The notes under the pieces were generated by a model that worked only from the letters and a program-made list of their open reading frames with translations, was not told the DNA's origin and made no database searches. From positions 930,001 to 994,000 of the forward strand of contig CAVYVO010000004.1 in the NCBI GenBank assembly GCA_963771985.1: 64,000 nt of DNA, given 5' to 3'. Shown piece after piece: positions 1 to 9,673 of this stretch. The stretch's first letter is position 1, and every line of letters begins with the position of its first letter. The stretch comes from Trebonia sp963771985. Its GTDB lineage: Bacteria; Actinomycetota; Actinomycetes; Streptosporangiales; Streptosporangiaceae. A program made the translations under genes and the position numbers.

Positions 1-278
1 AGCAGGGTCTCACCGGTACGACCGGACTTCTTGGCCGCCTCGGCGTAGTAGCCCCGGAACTGCTTCTCGAGCACGCCGTAGATGCGGCGCGCCTTCTGCT
101 TCTCGCGGATCTGCAGCAGGTACTCGCTGTCCTTCTGCCGGATCCTGCCGTGCTCACCCGGCGGGTAGGGCCGGATCTCGATCGGGCACTTCGGCGAGTC
201 GCACTTGGAGCCCTTCAGGAAGAGCTTTACCTTCTCGCGGCGGCACAGCTTGCAGTCCGCCCCTGTGTATCGAGCCAT
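1..278 (-). CDS. rpsD: 30S ribosomal protein S4 (partial, N-terminal part)
   Basis: Primary 16S rRNA-binding protein of the small subunit. The window holds the first 92 residues; the gene runs off the left edge. The start is the ATG at 276-278. Cys9, Cys12, Cys26 and Cys31 form the zinc knuckle of the zinc-binding (C+) form of S4. This is the last visible gene of the infA-rpmJ-rpsM-rpsK-rpsD cluster, 10 nt after rpsK. Confidence 0.97.
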   Translation of the reverse strand, partial: MARYTGADCKLCRREKVKLFLKGSKCDSPKCPIEIRPYPPGEHGRIRQKDSEYLLQIREKQKARRIYGVLEKQFRGYYAEAAKKSGRTGETL

Positions 279-288
279 CAGCCTCTCC

Positions 289-699
289 TCAGACCCTGCG
301 CCGCTTGGGCGGACGGCAGCCGTTGTGCGGAACGGGAGTAACGTCCTGGATGGAACCCACCTCAAGGCCGGTCGCCTGCAGCGACCTGATCGCGGTCTCC
401 CGGCCGGAGCCCGGCCCCTTGACGAAGACGTCGACCTTGCGCATGCCGTGCTCCATGGCACGGCGCGCCGCGGCCTCCGCGGCCTGCTGGGCGGCGTACG
501 GGGTGGACTTGCGCGAGCCCTTGAACCCAACCTGCCCAGAGGACGCCCACGCGATGACGTTGCCCGTCGGGTCCGTAATCGAGACGATGGTGTTGTTGAA
601 CGTGGACCGGATGTGGGCGTGCCCGTGGGCTACGTTCTTCCGCTCCTTGCGGCGCAGCTTCTTAGGCGCGCCTTGCTGGCTGCGGCTCTTTGGCGGCAT
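289..699 (-). CDS. rpsK: 30S ribosomal protein S11
   Basis: 136-residue S11 of the small-subunit platform, near the mRNA exit. The family pattern is clear: a central AHIRSTFNNTIVSITD stretch, a GFKGSRKSTPYAAQ segment, and the basic C-terminus ending PPKRRRV. The length is normal. It lies between rpsM (66-nt spacer) and rpsD (10 nt) and is probably co-transcribed with them. The ATG start is normal for the family. Confidence 0.98.
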   Translation of the reverse strand: MPPKSRSQQGAPKKLRRKERKNVAHGHAHIRSTFNNTIVSITDPTGNVIAWASSGQVGFKGSRKSTPYAAQQAAEAAARRAMEHGMRKVDVFVKGPGSGRETAIRSLQATGLEVGSIQDVTPVPHNGCRPPKRRRV

Positions 700-765
700 C
701 TGCTTCCTGACTCCTGAGGTGATCGGTACCGGCTAGCGCCCCCGGCTAGCGCGGACTACTGCTGC

Positions 766-1146
766 TTACTTCTTCCCGGCCTTCTTCTTGCCGGCGACGG
801 TCTTCTTCTTGCCCTTGCGGGTACGGGCGTTCGTCTGCGTGCGCTGGCCATGCACCGGCAGTCCCTTGCGGTGCCTGATGCCCTGGTAGCAGCCGATTTC
901 GATCTTGCGGCGGATGTCGGCCTGCACCTCGCGGCGGAGGTCGCCTTCGACCTGGTAGTGGGCGTCGATCCAGTCACGCAGCTTCAGCAGGTCGTCCTCG
1001 GTGAGGTCGTGAACCCGGACGTCACCGCTCACGCCGGTGGCGGTGAGCGTCTCCAGGGACCTGGTGTGGCCGATCCCGTAGATGTAAGTCAGCGCGATCT
1101 CGAGCCGCTTGTCACGCGGCAGGTCGACGCCAGAAAGACGTGCCAT
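766..1146 (-). CDS. rpsM: 30S ribosomal protein S13
   Basis: 126-residue S13, which contacts tRNA and the 50S subunit from the 30S head. The start is the ATG at 1146 (MARLSGVDLPRDK). An in-frame extension to 1227 exists but is not conserved in the family. The YIYGIGHT helix-two-turn-helix motif and the basic tail ending in repeated KKK tracts are typical. It follows rpmJ in the infA operon. Confidence 0.97.
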   Translation of the reverse strand: MARLSGVDLPRDKRLEIALTYIYGIGHTRSLETLTATGVSGDVRVHDLTEDDLLKLRDWIDAHYQVEGDLRREVQADIRRKIEIGCYQGIRHRKGLPVHGQRTQTNARTRKGKKKTVAGKKKAGKK

Positions 1147-1304
1147 ATGCGGGCAGTTCTCCTTCGTGTGGTGGAGGTCCTCCGCACCGCTTCCCGTCCC
1201 TGCCCAGGATCGGGCCCCGGCCTCCAACCGGGGGCAACGGCCATGCCGCTCGCGGTGCGCGTACTACTTCGCGTATTCGATTATGTGCGCGCGTCCAGAC
1301 CTAC

Positions 1305-1418
1305 TCAGCCCTGGCGCTGCTTGTGCCTAGGGTCGGAGCAGATGACCATGACGCGGCCGTGGCGACGGATGATCCTGCACTTGCTGCAGATCTTCTTGAC
1401 GCTCGGCTTGACCTTCAC
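1305..1418 (-). CDS. rpmJ: 50S ribosomal protein L36, zinc form
   Basis: A 37-residue protein beginning MKVKPSVKKIC from a GTG start at 1416-1418 and ending with TGA at 1305-1307. Cys11, Cys14, Cys27 and His32 give the zinc-ribbon (C+) form of L36. It sits between infA and rpsM, the standard place. Zinc-free paralogues, where present, are usually elsewhere under Zur control. Confidence 0.96.
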   Translation of the reverse strand: MKVKPSVKKICSKCRIIRRHGRVMVICSDPRHKQRQG

Positions 1419-1484
1419 GGCAAACTCTCCTCTGGCCCGCCAGGCGGGCCGGTTAGCTCCTGTCGGCTAGCCGCCAGGACGCTC

Positions 1485-1706
1485 TTACTTGTACCGGTAG
1501 ACGATGCGACCGCGGCTTAGGTCATACGGGCTAAGTTCCACGACCACCCGGTCGTCGGGAAGGATCCGGATGTAGTGCATCCGCATCTTCCCGCTGATGT
1601 GGGCGAGTACCTTGTGCCCGTTGTCCAGCTCCACTCGGAAGAAGGCATTCGGCAACGTCTCGACCACCGTGCCCTCAATCTCGATGGCGCCGTCTTTCTT
1701 GGGCAT
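1485..1706 (-). CDS. infA: Translation initiation factor IF-1
   Basis: 73-residue single OB-fold factor that binds the 30S A site during initiation. It has the family pattern: an acidic start (MPKKDGAIEIEG), a NGHKVLAHISGKMR core, and a SPYDLSRGRI segment before the end. The ATG is preceded by a GGAGG-type ribosome-binding site. It begins the infA-rpmJ-rpsM-rpsK-rpsD transcription unit. In related genomes map usually lies directly upstream; here a 3-kb insert separates them. Confidence 0.98.
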   Translation of the reverse strand: MPKKDGAIEIEGTVVETLPNAFFRVELDNGHKVLAHISGKMRMHYIRILPDDRVVVELSPYDLSRGRIVYRYK

Positions 1707-2208
1707 ATCCTCCGCGCTTCGTCCTGCGTAGTCTTGGTTGGTATCGTGCTGGTTCGCAGCTGTCCCGGCGAGAACGCTGGGCTAGGCATGATGTACTTCC
1801 CCCGTGGCACAAAGCCATACGGAAAGCCAGCCGATGGGCCGCAGCAGAGTCTACTAGACCAATCCCGGCAGCGCGAACTGGCAGCATAACACCGCCAGCC
1901 GCCCTGCTATTCCCGCGGTAGAGCTACCGCGAGGAGAAGCTGCCGACAGTCCAGGTTATCCGGAACACCCCGCCCAGGCAACGCCGGCCCGCCCGCAGGT
2001 CTGTGCCGATTGCGCAATCGACCCGCTCTAGCCTGGTCGATTACGCAATCGGCCTGCCCAAGCCCGGGGGGCGAGCGTTCTGGCGCCCCGGCGGGATACC
2101 GCGGTCAGCGGGGACAGCGGGGGGCCGAGTAACGGATTGCGGGGGTTAAGCGCTGTTGGCTCGAAACCCCGTCCATGGATGGCACGGGGTCGACTTGGGA
2201 GGAAGACC
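1707..2208. other. Intergenic region between infA and the sigma-factor locus
   Basis: About 500 bp without a convincing gene. It must hold the infA promoter (minus) and the promoter of the secreted-protein gene (plus), but I cannot place either hexamer pair with confidence. It contains an 8-bp palindrome at 1914-1931 (CGCGGTAG-AG-CTACCGCG) and the hairpin repeat at 2004-2058, which recurs at 52108. Confidence 0.6.
2004..2058. repeat. Dispersed palindromic hairpin repeat, copy 1
   Basis: Two arms, GCCGATTGCGCAATCGACC and GGTCGATTACGCAATCGGC, are inverted complements with one mismatch around an 11-nt centre. The left arm contains the perfect palindrome CGATTGCGCAATCG. A diverged copy with the same ACCCGCTC centre lies at 52108-52163. 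The structure resembles REP-type intergenic elements; the family name is an inference. Confidence 0.75.
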
Positions 2209-2928
2209 ATGCGTAAGTTCCTGACCCGGGCGGTGGCCGGCACGGCGATCGCGGCGACCGCGCTGCTGACGGCGGCGGGGGCCGCCAGTGCCGCCACCAG
2301 CGGGACCGCGCCGAGGACGCCGACAACGCTGTCGATCGTGGAGGCGAAGGCCAAGATCGTGGTCGGGCAGAAGGACCTCATCACAGGCACCCTGCTGACC
2401 GGCACCAAGCCCGTCACCGGAAAGGTCGTCTGGCTCTACCGCTACGGCGTCAACGCCAAGAAGTGGATCCCGGTTGACGTCGACCTCACCGGCAAGTTCG
2501 GGCACGTGTTCTTCGTCGTCAAGCCGGCCGTCACGACCCGCTACGAGCTGATCTTCCGCGGCACGCAGAAGCTGGCCCCCAGCCGCAGCGGCGTCGCGAC
2601 CGTGCTGGTGGTTCCGGTGCCCCGGGCGTCGACCACGCTGTCCATCGCGGTGTCCGCGCCCACCATCACCGCCGGCCAGAAGGACCTCATCACCGGCACC
2701 CTGCTGACCGGCACCAAGCCCGTCACCGGAAAGGTCGTCTGGCTGTACCGCTTCAGCACCAAGGCGAACAAGTGGGTTCCGGCGGAGGTCGACCTCACCG
2801 GCAAGTTCGGGCACGTGTTCTACACGGTCAAGCCGGCCGCCACGACCAGCTACGAGCTGCTCTTCCGCGGCACGTCGCACCTGCTCCCGTCGAGCAGCGG
2901 CGTCGCCACCATCACGGTGACGCAGTAA
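2209..2928 (+). CDS. Secreted protein with two near-identical Ig-like repeats
   Basis: 239 residues with no recognised family name. The start is the ATG at 2209, after GGGAGGAAG. Residues 1-30 form a signal peptide (MRKFLTRAVAGTA, then a hydrophobic stretch ending ASA). Two repeats of about 105 residues follow. Each has GQKDLITGTLLTGTKPVTGK, VVWLYR, DLTGKFGHVF, VKPA, a YEL.FRGT strand and a final SGVAT strand, like bacterial Ig-like beta-sandwiches. The DNA of the repeats is also nearly identical (about 2371-2436 against 2681-2746), so the duplication is recent. It lies 140 bp before an ECF sigma gene and its probable membrane partner, which carries a related module. Confidence 0.75.
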   Translation: MRKFLTRAVAGTAIAATALLTAAGAASAATSGTAPRTPTTLSIVEAKAKIVVGQKDLITGTLLTGTKPVTGKVVWLYRYGVNAKKWIPVDVDLTGKFGHVFFVVKPAVTTRYELIFRGTQKLAPSRSGVATVLVVPVPRASTTLSIAVSAPTITAGQKDLITGTLLTGTKPVTGKVVWLYRFSTKANKWVPAEVDLTGKFGHVFYTVKPAATTSYELLFRGTSHLLPSSSGVATITVTQ

Positions 2929-3070
2929 CCGCGATGGCATGACGGCTCGCGGGCCGGCGACCTGGCATCCCCGGGATCGCCGGCCCGCGGCTGACCGGCG
3001 CGATGGACCAGGACGCCACACGCGCGTATGTCAGCATTCGGGATAGCGGATGTGGGAGCATGCTGACGCG

Positions 3071-3642
3071 ATGGAAACCGAGGCGGACGGCTTCGACGAG
3101 GCGCTTGCCCGGGCGAAGTCAGGGGACGAGACCGGCTTCCTGCTGCTCTGGGACGCGCTGCACCCACGGCTGCTCCGTTACCTGCAGGTTCTCGGTTGCG
3201 ACGACGTCGATGACGTGGCTAGCGAGACATGGCTGCAGGCAGTGCGCGACCTGCACAAATTCAAGAAGGGCGGCGCGGACGACTTCCGCGCCTGGCTGTT
3301 CACCATCGGCCGTCACCGCGCCGTCAACGCCGCGCGGTCTCGCGCCCGGTTCCGCGACAAGGTACTGACCGGGCAGGTCGTGCCCCCGCCGACGGCAGCC
3401 GGGAATCCGGTGGAAGACGAGGTGCTCCACGGGCTGTCCACCCGGCAGGCCGTCGCCCTGGTGGCCGGACTTTCCCGGGACCAGGCCGAGGTGGTGGCGC
3501 TGCGGGTCATCGCCGGCCTGGACACCAACGCCGTCGCGCGGATCCTCCGGAAGTCGCCAGGCGCGGTCCGGGTCGCCCTGCACCGCGGGCTGCGGACGCT
3601 GTCCGACGACCCGCGTATCCGCGATATCGAGAAGGTGGAGCA

Positions 3643-3646
<4 letters not shown>
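3071..3646 (+). CDS. ECF-type RNA polymerase sigma factor
   Basis: About 191 residues (198 if the upstream start at 3050 is used; GGGAG before 3071 favours the later ATG). Region 2 is visible as the DDVDDVASETWLQAV, FRAWLFTIGRHRAVN and RSRARFRD segments. Region 4 is visible as LSRDQAEVVALRVIAGLDTNAVARI followed by an AVRVALHRGLRTL recognition helix. It should direct RNA polymerase to a small set of promoters. It overlaps the next gene by 4 nt (GTGA), so the two are translationally coupled. That gene is the natural candidate for its membrane regulator, although no zinc anti-sigma motif is present. Confidence 0.88.
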
Positions 3647-4893
<1,247 letters not shown>

Positions 4894-4948
4894 CCCGGGC
4901 AGCGCCTCCAGACGATCGAGGAAGGTGTGCTCATCTGGCGCGACTGGG

Positions 4949-5410
4949 CTACGGGTGGCCCGGACGGCGGGCGATGGCTATCGCCCACGGTATGACGACG
5001 AGCAGGAACCACGGGAACCACGCGGCACCGCCGGAGATCAGGCCAACGCCTAGCCAGGCGGCGAACAGCAGTGAGCTGATCGCGGCCCAGGTAACCCACG
5101 TGGCGACCCGCTGCGGACTCACGGTGCCGTCGCTGCGCCGGTTCACGGCGGAGCCCCGGCCGCCCCGGGGCCGCAGCGTCCCGGGCGGGGCTGGCCGGAT
5201 GCCCGCCGCGGGCAGCCGGTAAAGGTCGATGCCTGGCAGGTCGGCGGTCAGCGCGTCCAGTTCGCCGATGGTCTTCGCCTCGAACACCTTATCGAGCCGG
5301 TCGTGGAACTCCTCGACGGTCAGCCTTCCCTCGGCGTGATGTTCGCGGAGCAGCGACGCGGTCCGCTCCCGGTCGGCGTCCGAGGCGCGCATCCGCGGGT
5401 CACTCGGCAT
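4949..5410 (-). CDS. DUF1707 (SHOCT-like) membrane protein
   Basis: 153 residues from the ATG at 5410 (MPSDPRMRASDADRE). The N-terminal 50 residues match the DUF1707 pattern: MRASDADRERTASLLREHHAEGRLTVEEF, DRLDKVFEAKTIGELDALTADLPG. A proline-rich linker follows, then two hydrophobic helices near residues 105-145 and a short basic end. The start codon lies inside the end of map (11-nt overlap), so it is probably expressed with map. Function unknown; the DUF1707 segment is thought to be a small interaction domain. Confidence 0.85.
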   Translation of the reverse strand: MPSDPRMRASDADRERTASLLREHHAEGRLTVEEFHDRLDKVFEAKTIGELDALTADLPGIDLYRLPAAGIRPAPPGTLRPRGGRGSAVNRRSDGTVSPQRVATWVTWAAISSLLFAAWLGVGLISGGAAWFPWFLLVVIPWAIAIARRPGHP

Positions 5411-6263
5411 GGGGACCATCCCCGTCGGCAGCCTCGCGCTGAGGGCGGAGAGCCGCCCCGGCCCGTTCGGAAAAATCGGATGTCTCGCCATCGGACGCGG
5501 TCAGCACCCACGGACCGTCGGGAGTGATGGCCACCGTGTGCTCGAAGTGGGCGGCACGCGACCCGTCCACGGTGACGACCGTCCAGCCATCGGAAAGCTC
5601 GGCGGTGCGCTCGCCGCCGCAGGTGATCATCGGCTCGATCGCCAGGGCCATGCCCGCGCGCAGCCGCGGGCCGTGACCGGGTGGTCCGTAGTTCGGGACC
5701 GCGGGCTCCATGTGCATCGCGGTGCCGATCCCGTGCCCGGTGTACTCGCGGATGAGGCCGTAGTCGCCGGACGCGCTGATCGATTCCTCCACGGCGTGGG
5801 AGATGTCGCTGAGCCGGTGCCCCGGCACTGCCTGCGCGATGCCCTGCCACAGCGCCGCTTCGCAGGCGTCGAGCAGCGCCTGGTCCGCCTCGCCGATCTC
5901 CCCGACGCCGACGGAGATCGCCGCGTCGCCGTGCCAGCCGTTGACGATCGCGCCGCAATCGATGGAGATGATGTCGCCCGGGCTGAGGCGCCGGTTCTCG
6001 CTGGGGATGCCGTGGACGATCTCCTCGTTCACCGAGGTGCAGATCGTGGCTGGATACCCGTAGTAGCCCAGGAAGGAGGGGACGGCGCCAGCGGCGCGGA
6101 TCTCACGCTCGGCGATCGCGTCAAGGTCGGCGGTGCTGATACCGGGCCGCACCGCGTCGGCGAGGACCCGCAGCGTGTTCGCCACCACCAGGCCGGCCGC
6201 GCGCATGCGATCGAACTGCTCCGGGGTCTTGATCTCGATCACCCGATCGCGCCGCAACCGCAT
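5400..6263 (-). CDS. map: Methionine aminopeptidase, type I
   Basis: 287 residues. Removes the initiator methionine from nascent proteins. The five metal ligands are visible: Asp102 (SIDCGA), Asp113 (WHGDAA), His177 (TGHGIG), Glu210 (AIEPM) and Glu241 (FEHT). The first ten residues precede the conserved IKTPEQFDRMRAAG start; the GTG at residue 8 is an alternative start. It follows adk by 44 nt in the secY-adk-map order. The C-terminal 30 residues are a poorly conserved tail overlapping the DUF1707 gene. Confidence 0.97.
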   Translation of the reverse strand: MRLRRDRVIEIKTPEQFDRMRAAGLVVANTLRVLADAVRPGISTADLDAIAEREIRAAGAVPSFLGYYGYPATICTSVNEEIVHGIPSENRRLSPGDIISIDCGAIVNGWHGDAAISVGVGEIGEADQALLDACEAALWQGIAQAVPGHRLSDISHAVEESISASGDYGLIREYTGHGIGTAMHMEPAVPNYGPPGHGPRLRAGMALAIEPMITCGGERTAELSDGWTVVTVDGSRAAHFEHTVAITPDGPWVLTASDGETSDFSERAGAALRPQREAADGDGPHAE

Positions 6264-6307
6264 GCCAACACACCTCCGGTTATAACGCTACCGTCGTGCG
6301 CGGACCA

Positions 6308-6961
6308 TCAGCGAAGGTAGGGGGACAGGGCGGTCAGCGCGCGGCTGGTGACCTCTTCCACCGGCCCGGTCGCATCGATGCCGACGAGGATGCCCTCGTC
6401 CGCGTAGAAGGCGATCAGCGGCGACGTCTGGCTGAGGTACACCTCGAGCCGGTGCCTGATGACCTCTTCTTTGTCGTCGTCGCGCTGGAAGAGGTCGCCG
6501 CCACACTCATCGCAGACACTGGGTTGCGCGGGCGGGTCATACAGCACGTGCCAGACCCGCTCGCAACGGCGACAGGTGCGGCGGCCGGACAGCCGACGGA
6601 CTACCTCGTCCTCGTCCACCACGAGTTCAAGCACAACGGTGAGCCTGGTCTCGAACTCGGCGAGCATCTTCTTCAGCGTCTCGGCCTGCGGGACGTTGCG
6701 CGGGAAGCCGTCAAGGAGGAAGCCTGTCTGCGCGTCGTCTTCCGCCAGCCGGTCGCGCACCATCGCGACCGTTACCTCGTCGGGAACCAGATCGCCGCGG
6801 TCCATGTACTCCTTGGCCTTGGCGCCGAGCTCGGTGCTGTGCGTGACGTTATGACGGAAGATGTCACCTGTCGAAATGCGCGGGATCGCCAGATGGGATG
6901 CGATGAAGTGGGCCTGGGTCCCTTTGCCCGCTCCGGGGGGCCCGACAAGGACGATGCGCAC
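6308..6961 (-). CDS. adk: Adenylate kinase
   Basis: 217 residues. Interconverts ATP + AMP and two ADP. The P-loop GPPGAGKGTQ is at residues 7-16, and the AMP-binding LLDGFPRN segment at 82-89. The long LID domain holds Cys130, Cys133, Cys150 and Cys153, a zinc-binding lid as in Gram-positive enzymes. The ATG overlaps the secY stop by one base (TAATG type), so the two are coupled. Confidence 0.98.
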   Translation of the reverse strand: MRIVLVGPPGAGKGTQAHFIASHLAIPRISTGDIFRHNVTHSTELGAKAKEYMDRGDLVPDEVTVAMVRDRLAEDDAQTGFLLDGFPRNVPQAETLKKMLAEFETRLTVVLELVVDEDEVVRRLSGRRTCRRCERVWHVLYDPPAQPSVCDECGGDLFQRDDDKEEVIRHRLEVYLSQTSPLIAFYADEGILVGIDATGPVEEVTSRALTALSPYLR

Positions 6962-8286
6962 TATCGCAAGAAACCCTCGTAGTTACGCTGCTGCAGCTGG
7001 CTCTCGATCTGCTTGACCGTGTCCAGGCCAACGCCGACCATGATGAGCAGGCTCACGCCGCTGAATGGGAACTGGTTGGCCACGCCGATCAAGCCGAGCG
7101 CGACAAGCGGGAACAGGGCGACCACGCCGAGGTAGAGCGATCCGGGGGTGGTGAGCCGGGTGAGCACGTAACCAAGGTATTCGGCGGTCGGCCGACCTGG
7201 CCTGATGCCCGGGATAAAGCCGCCGTACTTCTTCATGTTGTCGGCGACTTCGGTCGGGTTGAACGTGATCGACACGTAGAAGAAGGTGAAGGCGACGATC
7301 AGCACGAAGAAGGCCAGCATGTAGTACTTGCTGTAGCCGGTGCCAGTATCGAAGTACGTCTGCACCCACGAGTCCCAGCCCTGCGGATGGCTGCTGTTGC
7401 CGAACAGCGACACCGCCAGCTGGGGGATGTACAGCAGGCTGGAGGCGAAGATGACCGGGATAACGCCGGCCTGGTTGACCTTCATCGGGATGTAGGTGGA
7501 CGTGCCGCCGTACATCCGGCGGCCGACCATCCGTTTGGCGTACTGCACCGGGATACGGCGCTGCGCCTGTTCCATGAACACCACGAACGTGACGATCGCT
7601 ATCACGACCACGACCGACATGACCGAGGTGAACGGGCCCTTGGTCTCGAAAATGTTCAGCAGCTCGCCGGGGATGACGGCGATGACCTGGGTGAAGATCA
7701 AGATCGACATGCCGTTGCCGACGCCGCGGTCGGTGATCAGCTCGCCGAACCACATGATCACCGCGGTGCCCGCGACCATGGTGATCACCATGGTCGCGAT
7801 CCGGAACACCGACGCGCCGGGGATGATCGGGTACTGGCTCGTCGAGCAGCCCGGGAACAGCTCGCCGCTGCGGGCGAGCTCGATGTAACCCGTGGACTGC
7901 AGGATCGCCAGGCCGATCGTCAGGTACCTGGTGTACTGGGTGATCTTCGCCTGGCCGGCCTGCCCCTCGTTCTTGAGGGTCTCGAGGCGCGGGATCACGA
8001 CGGTGAGCAGCTGCAGGATGATGCTCGCGGTGATGTAGGGCATGATGCCGAGCGCGAACACCGACATGTACTTGAGCGCGTTGCCGCTGAGCAGGTCGAC
8101 GATCTGGTACACGTTCGCGGCGCCGCTCTGCGACGCGATGCCCGAGCAGACCGTCACGTTCTTCTCGTTGATGCCCGGTGCGGGCAGCGACGAGCCGAAC
8201 CTGAACACGACGATGATGCCCAGCGTGAACAGCAGCTTCATGCGCAGGTCAGGCGTCCGGAACGCCCGGATGAACGCGGTCAGCAT
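6961..8286 (-). CDS. secY: Protein translocase subunit SecY
   Basis: 441 residues with about ten hydrophobic helices, the pore subunit of the SecYEG channel. Family landmarks are the start MLTAFIRAFRTPDLRMK, the plug-region GNALKYMSVFALGIMPYITASI segment, the MVGRRMYGG cytoplasmic loop, and the IPGIRPGRPT segment in the C-terminal half. It sits between rplO and adk, its standard place. The partner gene secE is at 34284. Confidence 0.98.
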   Translation of the reverse strand: MLTAFIRAFRTPDLRMKLLFTLGIIVVFRFGSSLPAPGINEKNVTVCSGIASQSGAANVYQIVDLLSGNALKYMSVFALGIMPYITASIILQLLTVVIPRLETLKNEGQAGQAKITQYTRYLTIGLAILQSTGYIELARSGELFPGCSTSQYPIIPGASVFRIATMVITMVAGTAVIMWFGELITDRGVGNGMSILIFTQVIAVIPGELLNIFETKGPFTSVMSVVVVIAIVTFVVFMEQAQRRIPVQYAKRMVGRRMYGGTSTYIPMKVNQAGVIPVIFASSLLYIPQLAVSLFGNSSHPQGWDSWVQTYFDTGTGYSKYYMLAFFVLIVAFTFFYVSITFNPTEVADNMKKYGGFIPGIRPGRPTAEYLGYVLTRLTTPGSLYLGVVALFPLVALGLIGVANQFPFSGVSLLIMVGVGLDTVKQIESQLQQRNYEGFLR

Positions 8287-8389
8287 GCGTGATCCCTCTT
8301 CATCAGTGAAACCTGCGTTTCAGCGGCTTCCGTATCCTACCCGTAGGTCCGCCCACAGACCAGCTAGCAGCGGGCGGACCCAGTTCAAC

Positions 8390-8833
8390 CTAACCGAGCA
8401 GCGTGACTGTTCCGCCCGCCGCCTCGATCTTCTGCCTGGCCGACCCGGAGACCGCGTGCGCGCTCACGCGCAGCGCCACGGTCAGGTCGCCGGCGCCGAG
8501 CACCTTGACCAGTTCGCCGCGGCGCACCGCACCGCCCGCGGCGAGGCTCTCCGGCGTCACGTCGCCGCCGGACGGGTACAGCTCCGCGAGCCGCCCGATG
8601 TTCACCACCTGGTAGGTGGTCTTGAACGGCGCGTTCGAGAAGCCCTTCAGCTTCGGTATCCGCCGGTTCAGCGGCATCTGGCCGCCCTCGAACCCGAGCC
8701 GCACCTGGTAGCGGGCCTTGGTGCCCTTGGTGCCGCGGCCCGCGGTCTTGCCCTTCGACCCCTCGCCTCGGCCGACCCGCGTCTTCTCTTTGTGTGAGCC
8801 GGGGGCCGGCCGCAGGTCATGCAGCTTCAGCAT
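8390..8833 (-). CDS. rplO: 50S ribosomal protein L15
   Basis: 147 residues. The glycine-rich basic N-terminus (MLKLHDLRPAPGSHKEKTRVGRGEGSKGKT in pieces) and the GFEGGQMPLNRRIPKLKGF motif identify L15, a late-assembly protein that contacts 23S rRNA deeply. It follows rpmD by 3 nt and ends about 100 nt before secY. Confidence 0.98.
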   Translation of the reverse strand: MLKLHDLRPAPGSHKEKTRVGRGEGSKGKTAGRGTKGTKARYQVRLGFEGGQMPLNRRIPKLKGFSNAPFKTTYQVVNIGRLAELYPSGGDVTPESLAAGGAVRRGELVKVLGAGDLTVALRVSAHAVSGSARQKIEAAGGTVTLLG

Positions 8834-8836
8834 TGG

Positions 8837-9019
8837 TTAGTCCACTTCCTCTACCCGGACCAGGTGGCGGACAGTGTGGATCATGCCGCGGAACTCCGGG
8901 CGATCCGGCTTGACCACCGACTGGCCGATGCGGCGCAGGCCCAGCGAACGCAGCGTGTCCCGCTGCGCGCTGTTCCCGCCGATCTTCGACTTGACCTGGG
9001 TCACCTTGAGCTGTGTCAT
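8837..9019 (-). CDS. rpmD: 50S ribosomal protein L30
   Basis: 60 residues, MTQLKVTQVKSKIGG at the start, then the LRSLGLRRIGQSVVKPD core. The ATG at 9019 is chosen over the adjacent upstream GTG at 9022 because GGGG lies 7 nt upstream of the ATG. It lies between rpsE and rplO, with almost no spacer on either side. Confidence 0.97.
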   Translation of the reverse strand: MTQLKVTQVKSKIGGNSAQRDTLRSLGLRRIGQSVVKPDRPEFRGMIHTVRHLVRVEEVD

Positions 9020-9033
9020 CACGTGTCCCCTGG

Positions 9034-9639
9034 TTACGCGCTGGCCGCCGCGGCGGCACGCGCCTGCAGCATCGCCTTCGGCGCCACGTCCTCGATCGGC
9101 AGGCCGCGCTTGGCCGCGATCTCCTCCGGACGGCTCAGCGCCTTCAGCGCCGCCACGGTGGCGTGCACCACGTTAATCGGGTTGGACGAACCGAGCGAAC
9201 GGGACAGCACGTCGCTGATCCCCGCGCACTCGAGGACGGCGCGGACCGGGCCGCCGGCGATGACGCCGGTACCGGGGCTGGCCGGCTTCAGCAGCACCAC
9301 GCCCGCCGCGGCCTCGCCCTGCACGGTGTGCGGGATGGTCGTGGCGATCCGCGGCACGCGGAAGAAGTGCTTCTTCGCCTCTTCGACGCCCTTGGCGATC
9401 GCCGCGGGCACCTCCTTGGCCTTGCCGTAGCCGACGCCGACCATGCCGTTGCCGTCGCCGACCACCACGAGCGCGGTAAAGCTGAACCTGCGGCCGCCCT
9501 TGACCACCTTGGCAACGCGGTTGATGGTGACGACGCGCTCCAGGTAGACGTTCTGCTTCTCGGCCTGACCGCCGCGGCGGTCGTCACGGCGCTCCCGCCG
9601 CTCGCCCCCGCCACCGCCGCGCCGCGGAGCTCCTGGCAT
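9034..9639 (-). CDS. rpsE: 30S ribosomal protein S5
   Basis: 201 residues, contributes to decoding accuracy and mRNA unwinding. It has the Arg/Gly-rich N-terminal extension common in actinobacteria (RRGGGGGERRERRDDRR), then the double-stranded RNA-binding segment VVKGGRRFSFTALVVVGDGNG and the VLLKPASPGTGVIAGGPVRAV domain. Normal spc operon position. Confidence 0.98.
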   Translation of the reverse strand: MPGAPRRGGGGGERRERRDDRRGGQAEKQNVYLERVVTINRVAKVVKGGRRFSFTALVVVGDGNGMVGVGYGKAKEVPAAIAKGVEEAKKHFFRVPRIATTIPHTVQGEAAAGVVLLKPASPGTGVIAGGPVRAVLECAGISDVLSRSLGSSNPINVVHATVAALKALSRPEEIAAKRGLPIEDVAPKAMLQARAAAAASA

Positions 9640-9673
9640 TAGCTGTTCCTTCCTGTAAAGATCTTGCCCGGCA

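Noticed and set aside
2137..3021. Long antisense frames opposite the secreted-protein gene and opposite most ribosomal genes
   Set aside because: Such frames are expected in high-GC codon use and carry no recognisable protein features.
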